DNA of 64,000 nucleotides from Anaeramoeba flamelloides (taxonomy: Eukaryota; Metamonada; Anaeramoebidae): NCBI GenBank assembly GCA_027625915.1, contig JANTQA010000032.1:8184001-8248000 (forward strand), in the 5' to 3' direction. Below are positions 22,393-33,443 of the stretch, in pieces; within the stretch, counting starts at the first letter, position 1; each line of letters opens with the position of its first letter. The position numbers and the translations under genes are program-made. Under the pieces are notes generated by a model. The model did not search any database, was not told where the DNA came from, and saw only the letters and a program-made list of their open reading frames with translations.

Positions 22393-24195
22393 TTAATTAA
22401 GATCAAATTGCTTTTTAATTTTCAATAATTCAGACATGAGATTACATTGATCATTTAATTGATAATATTCAACAGCATCAGACAATTCATCAACAATTAA
22501 TTCTGGGTCTTCATCACCTGTCAATTCAATTGAATCAGTATAAAAATATTTGATTAAAATTTCCAAGCTTTCGATTGTTTTATGAGAATAGTCTTGAACT
22601 TTATTTGTATTATCTTTTTCATTAACATTATCAAACATTTTCCGAAACAAGCCACTCCTGGCCAATAAAATGAATTTGTGAACTGGTATTTCTTCATAAT
22701 TTCCCTCTTCATCCTCATCCTCGCTTTCATTCTCATTATCATCATCATCAATTTTAACCAAAATTTTGAAATCCTTTGAATCATCATCCTTGTATAGTTT
22801 TGCCATATCTTTTTCAAGAGTATTCTCCACAGATGGGGGGAAGGTTAATTGCAATGAATTAAAAGTTTGTTCAAGTTTTTCAAGATTTGAAATTGTGTCA
22901 TAATAAATCCATTTCAGAAAACTCAAAGTTTGTTTTTTATTGATCGATTTTTGCTCAAATAATTTTTTTTGGATTTGCTCAATTGTTAATTTGGTTCTGA
23001 ATTCAACAAGGCTCTTATGAACGGGTATTTTGTTTCCCAATGACCCAATTTCACAATCACAAAATTTTTTTGATTCAAATAATATCTTGAGATCTCGGGA
23101 AAGTGTATTATTGAAATCAAGATAAAGAAAGGTAACATACGACCCACTTGCAATTCGGATCATGTCTTTTGAGTCCAAATAATTTGTAAAAAAACTTGGC
23201 AGGCTGAGTTTTTTTGGAAAACTTTCGTTGTTGAATTCGTTTGTTGAGTAGAAGAAGTCACTAGACCCCCACACATACAGTTCATTTTGGTCTGTTAAAA
23301 TCAAATTTCGGCTTATTGCTATTTCCAGTTGGACAGCTTTCTTCTCCTTTAGTTGTGGTATTACAGTAAATGTGGTTTTTTGTGAACCAAGCCCATTTGT
23401 TTCAGGGTTGCCACAGCTTAAGGTTTGGCCCTTCTTGTTGATTAAAATGGCGTGGTAATCACCTGACTTTAAAGTCAGGATCTCGGATCCTTTAACGTTT
23501 TTAACAACAGTGGGTGAACTTGAAGTGCCAGTAGATCCAACACCTAACTCTCCATAACCGTTGTTTCCACAGGCATATAAAAGATCAGGATTGCTTCTGG
23601 TGAAAAAGAAATTCAAGGCGGAGTTTCCTGCAAAGATTTTGGTAACCTTGTCTTGAACATAAACAGGCATAGGTTCACTGCCACCTATTTTGCCATTGCC
23701 AAGCCTACCATTGGAGTTCGATCCTGAGGCATACAATTGGTCTCCATTACAAAGATAATACACAGAACAGTATCCCATTGCAAGTGAACCGACAGACAAT
23801 TTCAATTCTTCGAAAAATGTTACAGGCCTGATCTCTTCAAAAGTACTTTGGTCTGCATCAAGAAGAGGGACTTCTTTATAATGACTACCATCAGCTAAAG
23901 ACCAAACCTTCCCTGACTCAGTTAAAATCTGATAGGTTTCGGAACTTGAAAAAATGTCTTTGATTGTTTCGTTTTTGGGTAATTGGTATTTCCTTTTCTC
24001 ATTACCTATTTCATAAAGCTCCAATTTGTTTGGCTTTTTCCACACAAGAAAGTGACTATCAACTCCACAGACGATCTTTTTTATTGTTTGGGCTTTTTTG
24101 ATTTTGGTTTCTGACCAGATAGATAACTTTTTGTTATTTTTTTTTAGAATGAAACTGAAATCTTCTGTTGGAATTAGATAAACAGAGGTCTCCAT
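22393..24195 (-). CDS. RCC1-repeat and BTB-domain protein
   Basis: A single exon of 600 residues on the minus strand. Residues about 1-365 form an RCC1-type beta-propeller: repeat cores LYASGSNSNGRLGNG (154-168), LYACGNNGYGELGVG (206-220), TLSCGNPETNGLGS (258-271) and LYVWGSS (306-312). A first, degenerate BTB-like segment is at about 368-435 (CDCEIGS, IPVHKSLVEFRTK), and a second, better BTB at about 474-590 (FKILVKI, IPVHKFILLARSGLFRKMF, TIESLEILIKYFYTDSI). An acidic Asp/Glu insert (483-501) splits the second BTB between its first strands. BTB domains dimerise and often recruit Cul3 ubiquitin ligase; RCC1 propellers bind proteins or chromatin, so a substrate-adaptor role is a family-based guess. 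RCC1-BTB proteins are expanded in several amoeboid protists. The start is the first ATG, 600 codons from TAA. Confidence 0.93.
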   Translation of the reverse strand: METSVYLIPTEDFSFILKKNNKKLSIWSETKIKKAQTIKKIVCGVDSHFLVWKKPNKLELYEIGNEKRKYQLPKNETIKDIFSSSETYQILTESGKVWSLADGSHYKEVPLLDADQSTFEEIRPVTFFEELKLSVGSLAMGYCSVYYLCNGDQLYASGSNSNGRLGNGKIGGSEPMPVYVQDKVTKIFAGNSALNFFFTRSNPDLLYACGNNGYGELGVGSTGTSSSPTVVKNVKGSEILTLKSGDYHAILINKKGQTLSCGNPETNGLGSQKTTFTVIPQLKEKKAVQLEIAISRNLILTDQNELYVWGSSDFFYSTNEFNNESFPKKLSLPSFFTNYLDSKDMIRIASGSYVTFLYLDFNNTLSRDLKILFESKKFCDCEIGSLGNKIPVHKSLVEFRTKLTIEQIQKKLFEQKSINKKQTLSFLKWIYYDTISNLEKLEQTFNSLQLTFPPSVENTLEKDMAKLYKDDDSKDFKILVKIDDDDNENESEDEDEEGNYEEIPVHKFILLARSGLFRKMFDNVNEKDNTNKVQDYSHKTIESLEILIKYFYTDSIELTGDEDPELIVDELSDAVEYYQLNDQCNLMSELLKIKKQFDLN

Positions 24196-24986
24196 TTCAA
24201 TTTGGGTGAAATAAAAAAATGAGAATAAAGGGTTCGAAAGAGTTTTATGTTTTAATTTGGACTGATTTTCAAAGATTACATTTCTGTCGTCTGTGTTTCA
24301 TTTAGAGAATCTTTAAAAAGAAGAAATTCAAGGGAATAGAACTACACAAGTGTAAAATTTTTTTTTGAAAATTTTTTAAGAGTGAAAAATCATTTCACAA
24401 TATACCCCCTAAAGGAAATATGAAATCTATTTTCCAATATCTTCAAAAATAGGGTTTTTATTCACAAAAAGTGAAAAAAATCATATTTTTTTCCTATTAA
24501 AATTACTAGAAAAAAAATGATTTTTTGATTTTTATATATATTTTTTTTTCATTAATTTTTCTTTTAGTGGATAATAATTCCCCAAAAGATATATGTTTTA
24601 TACAGTTATATTTAGTGATATGTTTTTTAAAAAATTAACATTGATTAACACATTATTAGGAAATATAAAAATTATTTTTTTTTTAAAAAAAAAATGAAAT
24701 TTAAAAAAAAAAAATTTAGTAAATATTTGACTTTCTGAATATAAAGTGAGGAAAAAAAATCATTTTTTTTTTACTAAACAGGATGTTTATTGTGATTTGA
24801 TATTTTTTGTACCTAATTGGAAGAATTTTTTTTTTTTTTTTGTACTTTTCTTATAAAATTTAGATTTTTTGATTTTTTTTGTTTTTAAGCTCCTTCTAAC
24901 TTTTTTCACACAGACATTTTGATGGTCTCCCCAGCGGGACAGAATAACTGGAATATTGATTAAAAAAAAATGCCAAAAAAAAATTC

Positions 24987-25183
24987 CAGTCAGTTTCACT
25001 TTTAAGGCACAAACTTTCAACGAAATTTAAGGCACATAAAACTCTCAAATTAAGGCACAAAATTCAAGTTCTAGTAAAATATTTTGTAAAAATTAAAAAT
25101 TCCAAATTTTGTGCCTTAATTTGAGATTTTTATTGTGCCTTAAATTTCGTTGAAAGTTTGTGCCTTAAAAGTGAAACTGACTG
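24987..25183. mobile_element. Family A foldback miniature element, copy 1
   Basis: The element folds back along almost its whole 197 bp. Arms begin CAGTCAGTTTCACTTTTAAG and each carries three repeats of AAGGCACAA. The right flank is TA; the left TA is lost. The CAGT start and TA target are those of Tc1/mariner elements, of which a decayed transposase is at 38743-39470. Other copies lie at 37826, 38425, 46231 and 57844, with an older one at about 37690. Confidence 0.85.
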
Positions 25184-25340
25184 TATTTCTCAAAACAAAA
25201 ATATAATTAGATGAACCAAATGAAAATAGGATTTAAAATTATTTTTGAAATTCTTGAGAAATAAAAAATAATTTGGTTTAAAAATTTTACAAATATAAAT
25301 ATTTTCATTCAGAATTGAATTTAAACAAAGTAAAAAATGT

Positions 25341-25430
25341 TGGGTCTCTTTGGCTGAAATCAATTTCACATATTGGGTTTTCGTAATACATCTTTGAGAA
25401 ATTAAAATCTTTTTCAGTCAAAGGGGCCCA
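25341..25430. repeat. Small palindromic element
   Basis: Inverted arms TGGGTCTCTTTGGCTGAAA and TGGGCCCCTTTGACTGAAA (right end read on the other strand) around a 50-bp AT spacer. GC-richer than the surroundings. Only one copy was seen. Confidence 0.6.
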
Positions 25431-25899
25431 GTTTTATTGAAAAAATAGAACACAATCTATGATCTTTAATTCATATATCTTCTCAAACTTAAATTTCAAT
25501 TTTTAGATCAAAATCATTTTTTCTCATTTTTTAAATTTTTTTTTTGTTTTTTGCTAATTGTTTTTTTTTTCTCATTTTAATCAAAAAAATTCAACTTTAA
25601 AAAAAAAATTTTTGAAACTCCAAATTTACATTAAGAAAGGTTAAGCTTTATACATTCTTATCAAATTCATGAATTTAAAAGTAAAAAAATCTTATTGTCA
25701 ACAATTTTAATTTTACCATAGAAATTGAGAATTTTGCACGAGACATTCCAATTAAAGAGGTCCAAAAAATTTTTTAACATTTTTTTTTTTTTGAAATTTA
25801 TAATTTTTTCACACATTTCTTTTATGATTATGGACTCCAATACATGGTTTATTATTTTTAATATTTCTAAAAAATCTAATTTTGGTTGATTCTTAAAAA

Positions 25900-26564
25900 T
25901 AAAGTGACTTTTTCATTTATGGCTGAGCTAGTTTGAGCGATGTGTAGTTTATTTTTTCAAATTTATCATATTTTTATGCCATTAAGAAAAGATAGATATT
26001 ATACTAATTGATATTAGAATACCCCCTTCTTCAAAATTACTAACTTTTGAAAAAAGCACCAATTTTTGGGGTATTTTTTTTTTTTGAAATTAGTTACAAT
26101 GAATGAACTTTATATTGAACATTAAGATTGAAAAAAAGAATAAATGTTATAATAATTTTCAGAAAAAATTAGGAATATATATTAAAAATCAAACATGATT
26201 AAAAAAAAAATGATAAAAAATATTCCAAAAACAGATAAAAAATCAGATTTTCAATTTAATTTAGCGATATCTTTTGATTGAAATATTTTGTGCTATTTTA
26301 AAATTGAAAAATATGTTTCCTTTTAGACTATTAAAAAAATACTTGAAAATTATCTTTCTACTAAGTCAATTAAAAAATTCAAAAATTTTACAATTAAAAA
26401 TGGAAAAAATAGTACTGAAAAATTTGATTTTTTCGACAATTTCAATTAATATCAAATAAAGTAGTAATACATTTTTCAAAATTTATCTGTACAATTATGT
26501 TTATTATTTGAGTGTATTTTAAAAATACAAAATTGGGAGATTTTTTTTTGAAAAAATCTTACTA
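25900..26564. mobile_element. Family L element, copy 1
   Basis: Homologous in the same orientation to 31063-31776. The right end is CATGTTATG followed by TA, the complement of the CATAACA left end of the other copy. The left boundary is not resolved. No coding frame. Confidence 0.55.
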
Positions 26565-26980
26565 GTCATGTTATGTATTGTCAATTTTTTTTCATTAAAG
26601 AAATAAAAATAAAAGGACTCGAATCTTTATTTATTAGGCTTTTTTTTTGAAAAAAAAATATAATTAAGTTTTCCACTATTTAAATTTATTTTGATTGGAT
26701 AAATCACAAGATTGAATAAAAAAAAACAACAAGTTATAAAAAGATTTTAATTTTTTTTTTTTTCATAAAAAATACTTGTGAAATGTTGTGGGGTGCTTTC
26801 AAGAGCTACAAATTGTCTACTTTTTTTTTTTTTTTTAATCTAAAATTTTTACTCTACAACAGATCTATTCAATTTGTGATGTATATACCTATAAGCGTTC
26901 TTGAAAATTATAATTTTTACATTTAAACTTCATTTAGACCCCCTTAAGAACTTTTTAAAGTTAATTTTAACTTCCTTTAA

Positions 26981-27521
26981 GGTTTACAATCCCTGAACTG
27001 TGAAAAAAAGATTATCTTATATAGGGCGTAGGCGAATTATTAATTTGGTTCTTAGCTGATCGATCTTGTTCCTTGTATAGGTTTTAAGAGTTGTCCAAAA
27101 GGGCAATTTTTGACAATTTATTTTTAATTTTTCCCAAATCCGAATTGAAGAGTAATAAGATTAAATGTATTTTGTCGGTTTTTGATTGAAATTTTTTAAT
27201 TAGGTTTGCTTTTATTTGGAGCTTCTTAAAAAACATTTTATTTTAAAATTTTTTTCATTAATTGACTGAAAGTCGATCCCATTTTTCTTCAACCCACAAA
27301 AATCTAAACTTTATTCTTAAACACCTAAATCAATCATTTAATCTTATTACTCTTCAATTCGGATTTGGGAAAAATTAAAAATAAATTGTCAAAAATTGCC
27401 CTTTTGGACAACTCTTAAAACCTATACAAGGAACAAGATCGATCAGCTAAGAACCAAATTAATAATTCGCCTACGCCCTATATAAGTTAATCTTTTTTTC
27501 AAATTTCAGCGATTTTAAACA
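26981..27521. mobile_element. Family D TTAA foldback element, copy 2
   Basis: 541 bp between TTAA at 26977 and TTAA at 27522. The arms of about 185 bp start GGTTTACAATCCCTGAA and contain CTTAGCTGATCGATC; the arms are nearly identical over most of their length. The middle (about 27180-27345) is shared with 42175-42330 and 53930-54135. The outermost right bases have diverged. Confidence 0.85.
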
Positions 27522-27525
27522 TTAA

Positions 27526-27701
27526 TGGACTAATCTCTATTAAATTTTTTTACCTAAATTTAAAAGAGAAATTGAGAAAATTTTTTTCCAATTACTTTGA
27601 TTTGAAAACTCCTTGTTTATTTTCAATATTAAGCATAATTCAAGATAAGTAATCCTTATTTAGAAATTTGCCAATAAAAAAAAATAATAGAGGCTAGTCC
27701 C
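27526..27701. mobile_element. Family F TTAA element, copy 1
   Basis: 176 bp; left end TGGACTAATCTCTATT, right end (complement) GGGACTAGCCTCTATT; TTAA on both sides. It shares its left TTAA with the right end of the family D element before it, so one inserted into the other's duplicated target. A full relative, split by later insertions, lies at 30192-31783. Confidence 0.75.
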
Positions 27702-28074
27702 TTAAACATCTTTTGTTCTTCTACAAACTATTCAAAAAATTTCACTCAAAAATTATATCTTGTGATTCAAAAAAAGGGAAAAACTTTTTTTCTTATTTTT
27801 GATTGTTTGTGAGGAGACATACTCAAGAAAAATGTATTCTGATTGTCTGGGATTCCACATTGGTTTTGAGTTTTTTGTGCTATCAAAACTGGTATTTGCA
27901 AAATAAATGGGATAAAATTTAAACTTATTATCCAGTTTTTTTCAGCAAAATCTGACCTAGATTTGGATTCTTAGTTCCCCCAATGCCACAAATGCTACAA
28001 CAAAAAAGAACCAAACTTGAAAATAGAGTTTATAATTCCCAATCTATTACTTTCAAATGTCTTCTATTTTATAC

Positions 28075-28253
28075 TGTTATTTGAATTATAAATGAGTTTA
28101 AATTTTCACTTCATTTTTCAATTTCCTTTTTCTTTTATAAATAGAGTTCTTCAAAAAGTGTGTTTGAAATTTGTTGCTTTTATCTACATTTAAATGAAAT
28201 AGGAAAATGAAAATGAATTGAAAATTATTTCCCATTTATTATTCAAATACCAC
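28075..28253. mobile_element. Family C TA-flanked miniature element, copy 2
   Basis: Left end TA-CTGTTATTTGAATTATAAAT; right end TTATTATTCAAATACCA. Arms of roughly 60 bp include TTTTCACTTCATTTT and its near complement. Non-coding. Confidence 0.6.
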
Positions 28254-28517
28254 TAACGTAGGTAATACTATACCTCACCAAATCGTATTTCATTGTATCT
28301 ATTTTATTGAGAAAAAACTTTTTTCATTTGATCTTTCATGTTTTAAATCTTTTTTTTTAATTGGAGAACTTGAAGAAACCAAAATATTAGTAACTGATTG
28401 TTTGTACAGGCTTGTTTGAACATTTAATGTGATAGATTTTTCTAAAAAAGAAACAGGGGTTATAATTTGAAATATGGGTTTTTTCAAGTTTGCAAAGATT
28501 TGTTTGAACGAGAGTGC

Positions 28518-28846
28518 TCACTCTTTTTTCAATTCTTCAAAATTCGTTTCTTTAGAACTGCTAAGTAATCCAAGTTGAATCATTGTATATAAAATTCCGA
28601 AAGGAACAGCCAGATAAATAGAGATCCTAAATTTCTATTTTTTGATTATAAAAGGCAAAAGTCAAAAAAGTTAAAAAATGAAAATTTTATTTTAATTTCA
28701 TGTTTGTAAAAATACTTGACTAACGAATATATTGGATTTATCTTCTTTTTTGTTTTGATCTGAATCTTTTGCATTTAAGGAATTGGTCAAAATATTTGAT
28801 AATTGATGATTTATTATTTGCCCAGTTTGATTTTTTGTTGAGTCAT
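28518..28846 (-). CDS. Candidate gene with C-terminal membrane helix (5' end unresolved)
   Basis: Two minus-strand exons fit: about 28846-28716 and 28634-28518, with an 81-nt intron (donor GTATTT, acceptor AATAG) that keeps phase. The first exon reads TGQIINHQLSNILTNSLNAK and SNIFVSQ; the second reads KFRISIYLAVPFGILYTMIQ and ends with a short acidic tail. The hydrophobic stretch fits one membrane helix. No ATG in frame is found in the first exon, so a further 5' exon is needed in the 60 bases before the divergent cysteine-rich gene, or the model is wrong. The FRxxIYLxxPxG run slightly resembles the helix of the respiratory assembly factor PET100, but the long hydrophilic N-terminal part does not fit that family. 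Family unassigned. Confidence 0.35.
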
Positions 28847-28909
28847 CTTTACTTAGTTTTTAATGAAATGTATTTTATTTTTCATTTTTTCTTCTTTTTG
28901 TTCAATAAA

Positions 28910-29884
28910 ATGAAAATTATTTTTGCTTGTCTAATTCTCATTAGTTGCTTTGTAACATTAATTACAAGCGACACAACAAGTTGCTCTGTTGATAAGGACT
29001 GTGCAACAAGAGTGCTTCCCAGGTGTTATGACAAATCATGCGTAGCATGTTCTTCATCAGATGATTGTCCAATCGACAAATATTGCGACAAAACTGACAC
29101 ACCTTTCTGCAAGTCATACTCAAAAGACAAAGTTTTGGGATCTTTTTGTAACAAACTTGGTCAAGCCACAGATTGTAAAGATATTGATAATTATTTCATT
29201 TGTGGGAAATGCAAAGACAAAGACTCACCAATCTCTTGGGCTGGTGTTTGTATTGAATTTGAATGCCAACAATGTACTGCTGGAGACCACAATTCTGGAA
29301 TTGCGTAAATTACTTTCTCATTATTTTCTTTACTTTTGAATATTTCTTTTCCTTTTCCTTTTTCTTAAAATTATTGATTTTTTTTTCCTTTTCCTTTTCT
29401 TTTTTCTTTTTTTCCTTTTTCTTTTTCCTTTTCCTTTTCCTTTTTCTTTTTCTTTTTTTGTTTCTGTTTCTTTTTCTTTTTCTTTTTCTTTTTCTGTTAA
29501 CTTTTCTTTTTCTTTCTCTTTTTCTTATTCAATTCCTTTTTTAATTTCAATTTCTTTTTAATTTAATTGCCTTTTTACTTTCGCCTGCTAATTTTGTCAA
29601 CCCAAACAAACCCCAATTTTTGTATAAATATAAAAAACGTGTAAATTATGAAAAGCGGTGATCACACGATTAGTGGATGCTACCCTTCAGGTTCAAACTC
29701 GCCAATTGGTGTTGTTAAAAAGCTTCAGTGGACAGATGGAACACCACACTCAACGCGCCAAGATTCCAATTCTATTGCCTTGATAATTTTCGGTTTAATG
29801 TTTATGGCAATTCTTGTCATCCAAATTATACTTCTTCGATTTTCAGTGAAAAGTAATGGATACGCATCAATTGGCAATAACTAA
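28910..29884 (+). CDS. Cysteine-rich type I membrane protein (two exons)
   Basis: Exons 28910-29304 and 29656-29884 join in phase to 207 residues. I chose the ATG at 28910 because it starts a clear signal peptide (MKIIFACLILISCFVTLITS); the same frame is open further upstream, but those residues look like leader sequence. Residues 21-140 are extracellular or luminal with regularly spaced cysteines (CSVDKDC, CVACSSSDDCPIDKYC, CGKC, CQQC), a disulfide-rich knot-like array without a named family match. Residues about 170-193 (ALIIFGLMFMAILVIQIILL) are a membrane helix, followed by a short cytosolic tail. The intron (351 nt, GTAAAT to AAAAG) is filled by a TTTTTC/TTTTCC microsatellite. It is probably a cell-surface or endomembrane receptor-like protein; function unknown. 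It may share a bidirectional promoter with the minus-strand candidate just upstream. Confidence 0.75.
29340..29550. repeat. CTTTTT-type polypyrimidine microsatellite in intron
   Basis: Near-continuous (TTTTTC)n and (TTTTCC)n fill most of the intron of the cysteine-rich gene. The long Phe/Leu frames reported by simple translation of this stretch are artefacts. Confidence 0.9.
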
Positions 29885-30299
29885 ATTTTTCGAATACTCT
29901 AATTCCAAGTTTTTATTTGTTTTATTCTGATGATTTTCGTTGAGGGATTAAATCACAATACAGTTTAAAAAATTAATATTTTTTTTCTCTTCAAAATTCT
30001 TTTAATACAAATAAATTAAGAACAAATTTATCATTTTTTGGTTTTTGTTTTTTTTATTGAAATTGACCTTACCTCCTTTTTTATCAAAAAAGTATGTTCA
30101 TTTTTTTTCAATTTGATGAATCTTTAAGAAATTATTCTCGAAATTGATGCTTCCATTTTCCTATTAGTTAATGAAATAATAATTTATTTAAGGGACCAAT
30201 CCCTATTAAATTTTTTTTACCTAAATTTAATAGAAACAACCCCGATTAAAAATTTGTGGGTTTATTTTTCGACTATTTGGAATTAATTTGTTATTTTTA

Positions 30300-30660
30300 T
30301 AAAGAAAGGAATTTTTGGTTGTGTGAGTTTCTTTATTTGAATGTTCTGATCAGAAAAGTATGGAAAGTTTTTTTAAACCTCAAAATGTTGTTCTGCAATT
30401 TTCTATTTTTAGTGTTTCTTCAATAGGTAATAATTTATCTCATTCTTGAAAATATTTCATAACTAAAGCAATATTTAAAGAGGCCAGCAGTTATAGTTGT
30501 TGTTGGGTGTGAGTTTTTGAGATCATTTTTATTGTCTCTATTTGAAAATTTAGATTTCTTTGGATTTTTTTTATTTGTCAAAAATTATTTTGATTTTTAA
30601 AAAGTTTTTAATTTGACAAATAAATTTAAAAATTGAAATAGAGTTAAATAAAAGACTCAA
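30300..30660. repeat. Dispersed repeat M (inverted partner at 38.04-38.35 kb)
   Basis: The segment around GGGTGTGAGTTTTTGAGATC and ATTGTCTCTATTT recurs as its reverse complement at about 38040-38350. It is part of the roughly 700-bp insertion that splits the family F element. Non-coding. Confidence 0.55.
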
Positions 30661-31062
30661 AATGATTTCTACCGAGATCAAATTGACTGAGTATATAAAA
30701 AAGAATTATTTCATATATCTAAGAATAGAAATTATTGGATTTTTTTTTTGAGATTGTAGAATGGGGTTCTTTTTACTATAAAACCCCTTTTAATTAATAT
30801 TGTGAAGAACTGATATTCCTGGAATTTTTATTTTTATTATTCTAGTAGTATTTGGGATAATAAAATCAATTATAAAATTTTATCAAAATTGGTTCATTAT
30901 TAAAGAATTGCTAAAAAAATCGAGGTTGATATTAGAGATTGAGAAAATTGTTTGCCAATTACTTAGATTTGAAAACCCCTGTTTATTTTCAATGTTAAAC
31001 ATATTTCTAGAGAAGGAATCCTTATTTAGAAATTCCTCAAAAAAATAAAATAATAGAGACTA

Positions 31063-31776
31063 CATAACAAGGAAAATTTAAACTCTCAACATTAAAGGTG
31101 ACCAAAACTACCTATTGGATTTCAGTTGTACATTTTTTATAAATTATTTTTTCAAAGTTATCACATTTTTTTGTAATAAAAAAAGGATTGCTATTAAACT
31201 CATGAAGATTTGAATACCTCCTTTTTCAAAATTACCGACTTTTGAAAAAAACACCTATTTTTGGTGTATTTTTTTTTTTTTTTTTGAAATTAGTTGCAAT
31301 GAATGAACTTTTGATTGAACATTAAGGATGAAAAAAGAATAAATGTTAAAAAAAATTACAGAAACAAACCAGAAATATATACAATAAAAACCCAAACATG
31401 GAAAAAAATAAAATGATAAAAAATATGCCAAAAATAGAGAAAAAAATCATTTTTTCAATTTAATTTAGTGATATCTTTTGAAAGAAATATTTTGTGTTAT
31501 TTTAAAAAGTGAAAAATATGTTCATTTTTAGACTATTAAAAAAATATTTGAAAATAATATCTCTATTAAGTCAAATAAAAAATTCAAAACTTTTACAATT
31601 AAAAAAGAAAAAAATATTACTGAAAATTTTGATTTTTTTTTACAATTTCTATTAATATCTAATAAAGTGGTAAAAATTTTTCAAAATTGTTATGTATAAT
31701 AATGTTTATTATCTGAGTGTATTTCAAAAATATAAAATTTAGAGATTTTTTTGTGAAAAAAAATTTACTTTTCTTG
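31063..31776. mobile_element. Family L TA-flanked element, copy 2
   Basis: Inserted in the right end of the family F element: the host reads AGAGAC-TA before it and TA-GTCCC after it, so the TA is duplicated. The left end is CATAACAAGG, the right (complement) CAAGAAAAGT. 714 bp, non-coding, homologous to 25900-26564. Confidence 0.7.
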
Positions 31777-32322
31777 TAGTCCCTTAAAGTAGCAAATATA
31801 TTATTAATACTTGGTTAAAAAAAAAACCAAATGAGCTTTTTAAAAAATCAATTGAATTGAGAAAGTTTTTTTTTAAACTTGGCTCAATTTTTTTCATAAA
31901 TTTGGTTCTCTGCCAAACCTAAAAGCAATAAAATTTCAAAAACACAGGAGGAATTCAAATTTTTCTGATCAATTGAAAATATAACTAAAAAATTTGAATT
32001 TTTATTACCATTTTTCAGAAAATAGATTTTTTATTGAGGAGTATTTAAACATTTTAATTGGGATCTTGTTTAAATATTATTAATCTATTAATTTGAACCC
32101 TTTGGTAAATGTAGAAAGAAAAAAAAATCGGAAATCTGAAAACCCTAAAAGACATTTTCTAAAAATTAAAATCTAATTTTGAAATTAAATTTGGATTTTT
32201 TTCATATTTACGAGAAAATAACTATTAGGATAATTGAAGTATTTTTACAATTAAAAAATAAGAGTTTTATTATCTTTCGATTTCTTCTTTACTAATTTTT
32301 CGAAATTTAGATGATAGTATCT

Positions 32323-33078
32323 TATTTAAGTGAATAGTATCTACAAAGGAGAAACCTAGGAACAAAGTATGTATTTAATGGGTTTAACCAATTTAGTGTA
32401 CCATGGTTCAAATGTCTCCAAAAAATAGATTAGTCAAGTAGTAATATTTGCTGAAATCATCAATTAAAAATGATCCTTGGATTATTAAAAAGCCCAAGAA
32501 TTTCTGAATAAAATCTGCCTTTTGCCATAAATTTAAAGGTTGAATTATCAATATTCAGACTACAAAGTCACAAAATATCTTTCTTAAATTTGGGGCAAAA
32601 TGTAGATTAGTTACGAAAATATTCGTTTTTTTTTTAAAAAAATTAAATAATTAACCAATAAATTGTTTTTGATAAATTATTTCTCTAATCATGGAAATAT
32701 ATTGATGCTACAAGTATTTTTATCAAAAGCAAACAAAACTAATCAGTCTTTGTGCTTTTATGTTGATGATTCTTGAGTTAATCTTTGAAATTCAAAAATT
32801 ATAAAAATAGTTACTTTTGGAAGTTCTAAATCTAAATTATTATTTACTGGAATACTGTATTTTGGGTTTCTATTTTTAGATTTGGAAAAGGAATTAAAAA
32901 TATTTTTTTCAAAAAGAAACTTTTTTAATAGTGATTATTAATAAAAAATGAAATAATTTATTGCAATAAGATTTATAATAGAGTCACAGAAATTATTTGA
33001 GCCATGGTGAACTAAAACCAATTACACCCAATTTCAACATACTTTGATTATAGTGAAATTTATGGTGACGATAATCCC
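32323..33078. mobile_element. Family G element, copy 2
   Basis: Matches 48938-49689 throughout; shared landmarks are TGGTTCAAATGTCTC, AATCATGGAAATATATTGAT and CAACATACTTTGATTATAG. The left end has decayed; the right end is GACGATAATCCC followed by TTGA. Confidence 0.6.
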
Positions 33079-33443
33079 TTGAATTGAGTTAATATTTGAT
33101 GAAAATTAAAAGTATCAAAAAATCATATCAACAAAAATTCACAAATTACGAAAGGATTTTGAACAAATGTCAATCTGAAATTTAAAATTGAGTTCAAAAA
33201 TCAAGTTATTTACCAACAAAATTGATTTGAACTTAGGTTTACTATTGGGAGGTAAATCAAGATATAACATTGAAACAAGAAGAAAAAAAATTAAAAAAAT
33301 TTCATATTTTGAAACATGGATATTAGTTTTTGGGCAAGCTTTATTTTGATCACTGTAATTGGAATAAAATCATTTTTTTCTCGATAAAGATGATTGTTTA
33401 ATTTGGAATATTTGATAGTGAAAAAAAAATCCAAATAATTTAT

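Larger units (their letters stand above)
24196..28517. other. Repeat-rich intergenic region
   Basis: No gene is supported. It holds foldback A1 (24987-25183), a 90-bp palindrome (25341-25430), repeat L copy 1 (25900-26564), TTAA foldbacks D and F (26981-27701) and element C copy 2 (28075-28253). Confidence 0.5.
30192..31783. mobile_element. Family F TTAA element, copy 2, split by two insertions
   Basis: The left end GGGACCAATCCCTATT follows TTAA (30188-30191), and the right end TAGTCCC precedes TTAA (31784-31787). Its sequence matches 27526-27701 up to about 30233, resumes at about 30930, breaks at 31062 and finishes after 31776. The two gaps are a foreign segment of about 700 bp and the family L element. 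Confidence 0.7.

Noticed and set aside
24787-25020. 77-codon minus-strand frame with RWGDHQNVCVKK
   Set aside because: It starts inside the family A foldback arm and has no homology I recognise; the GC-richer patch around 24920 remains unexplained, but a gene is not supported.
28518-28634. PET100-like respiratory assembly factor
   Set aside because: Only the membrane helix resembles it; the hydrophilic first exon does not fit and the N terminus is missing.
29263-29544. Phe-Leu repeat frame
   Set aside because: Translation of the CTTTTT microsatellite within the intron of the cysteine-rich gene.
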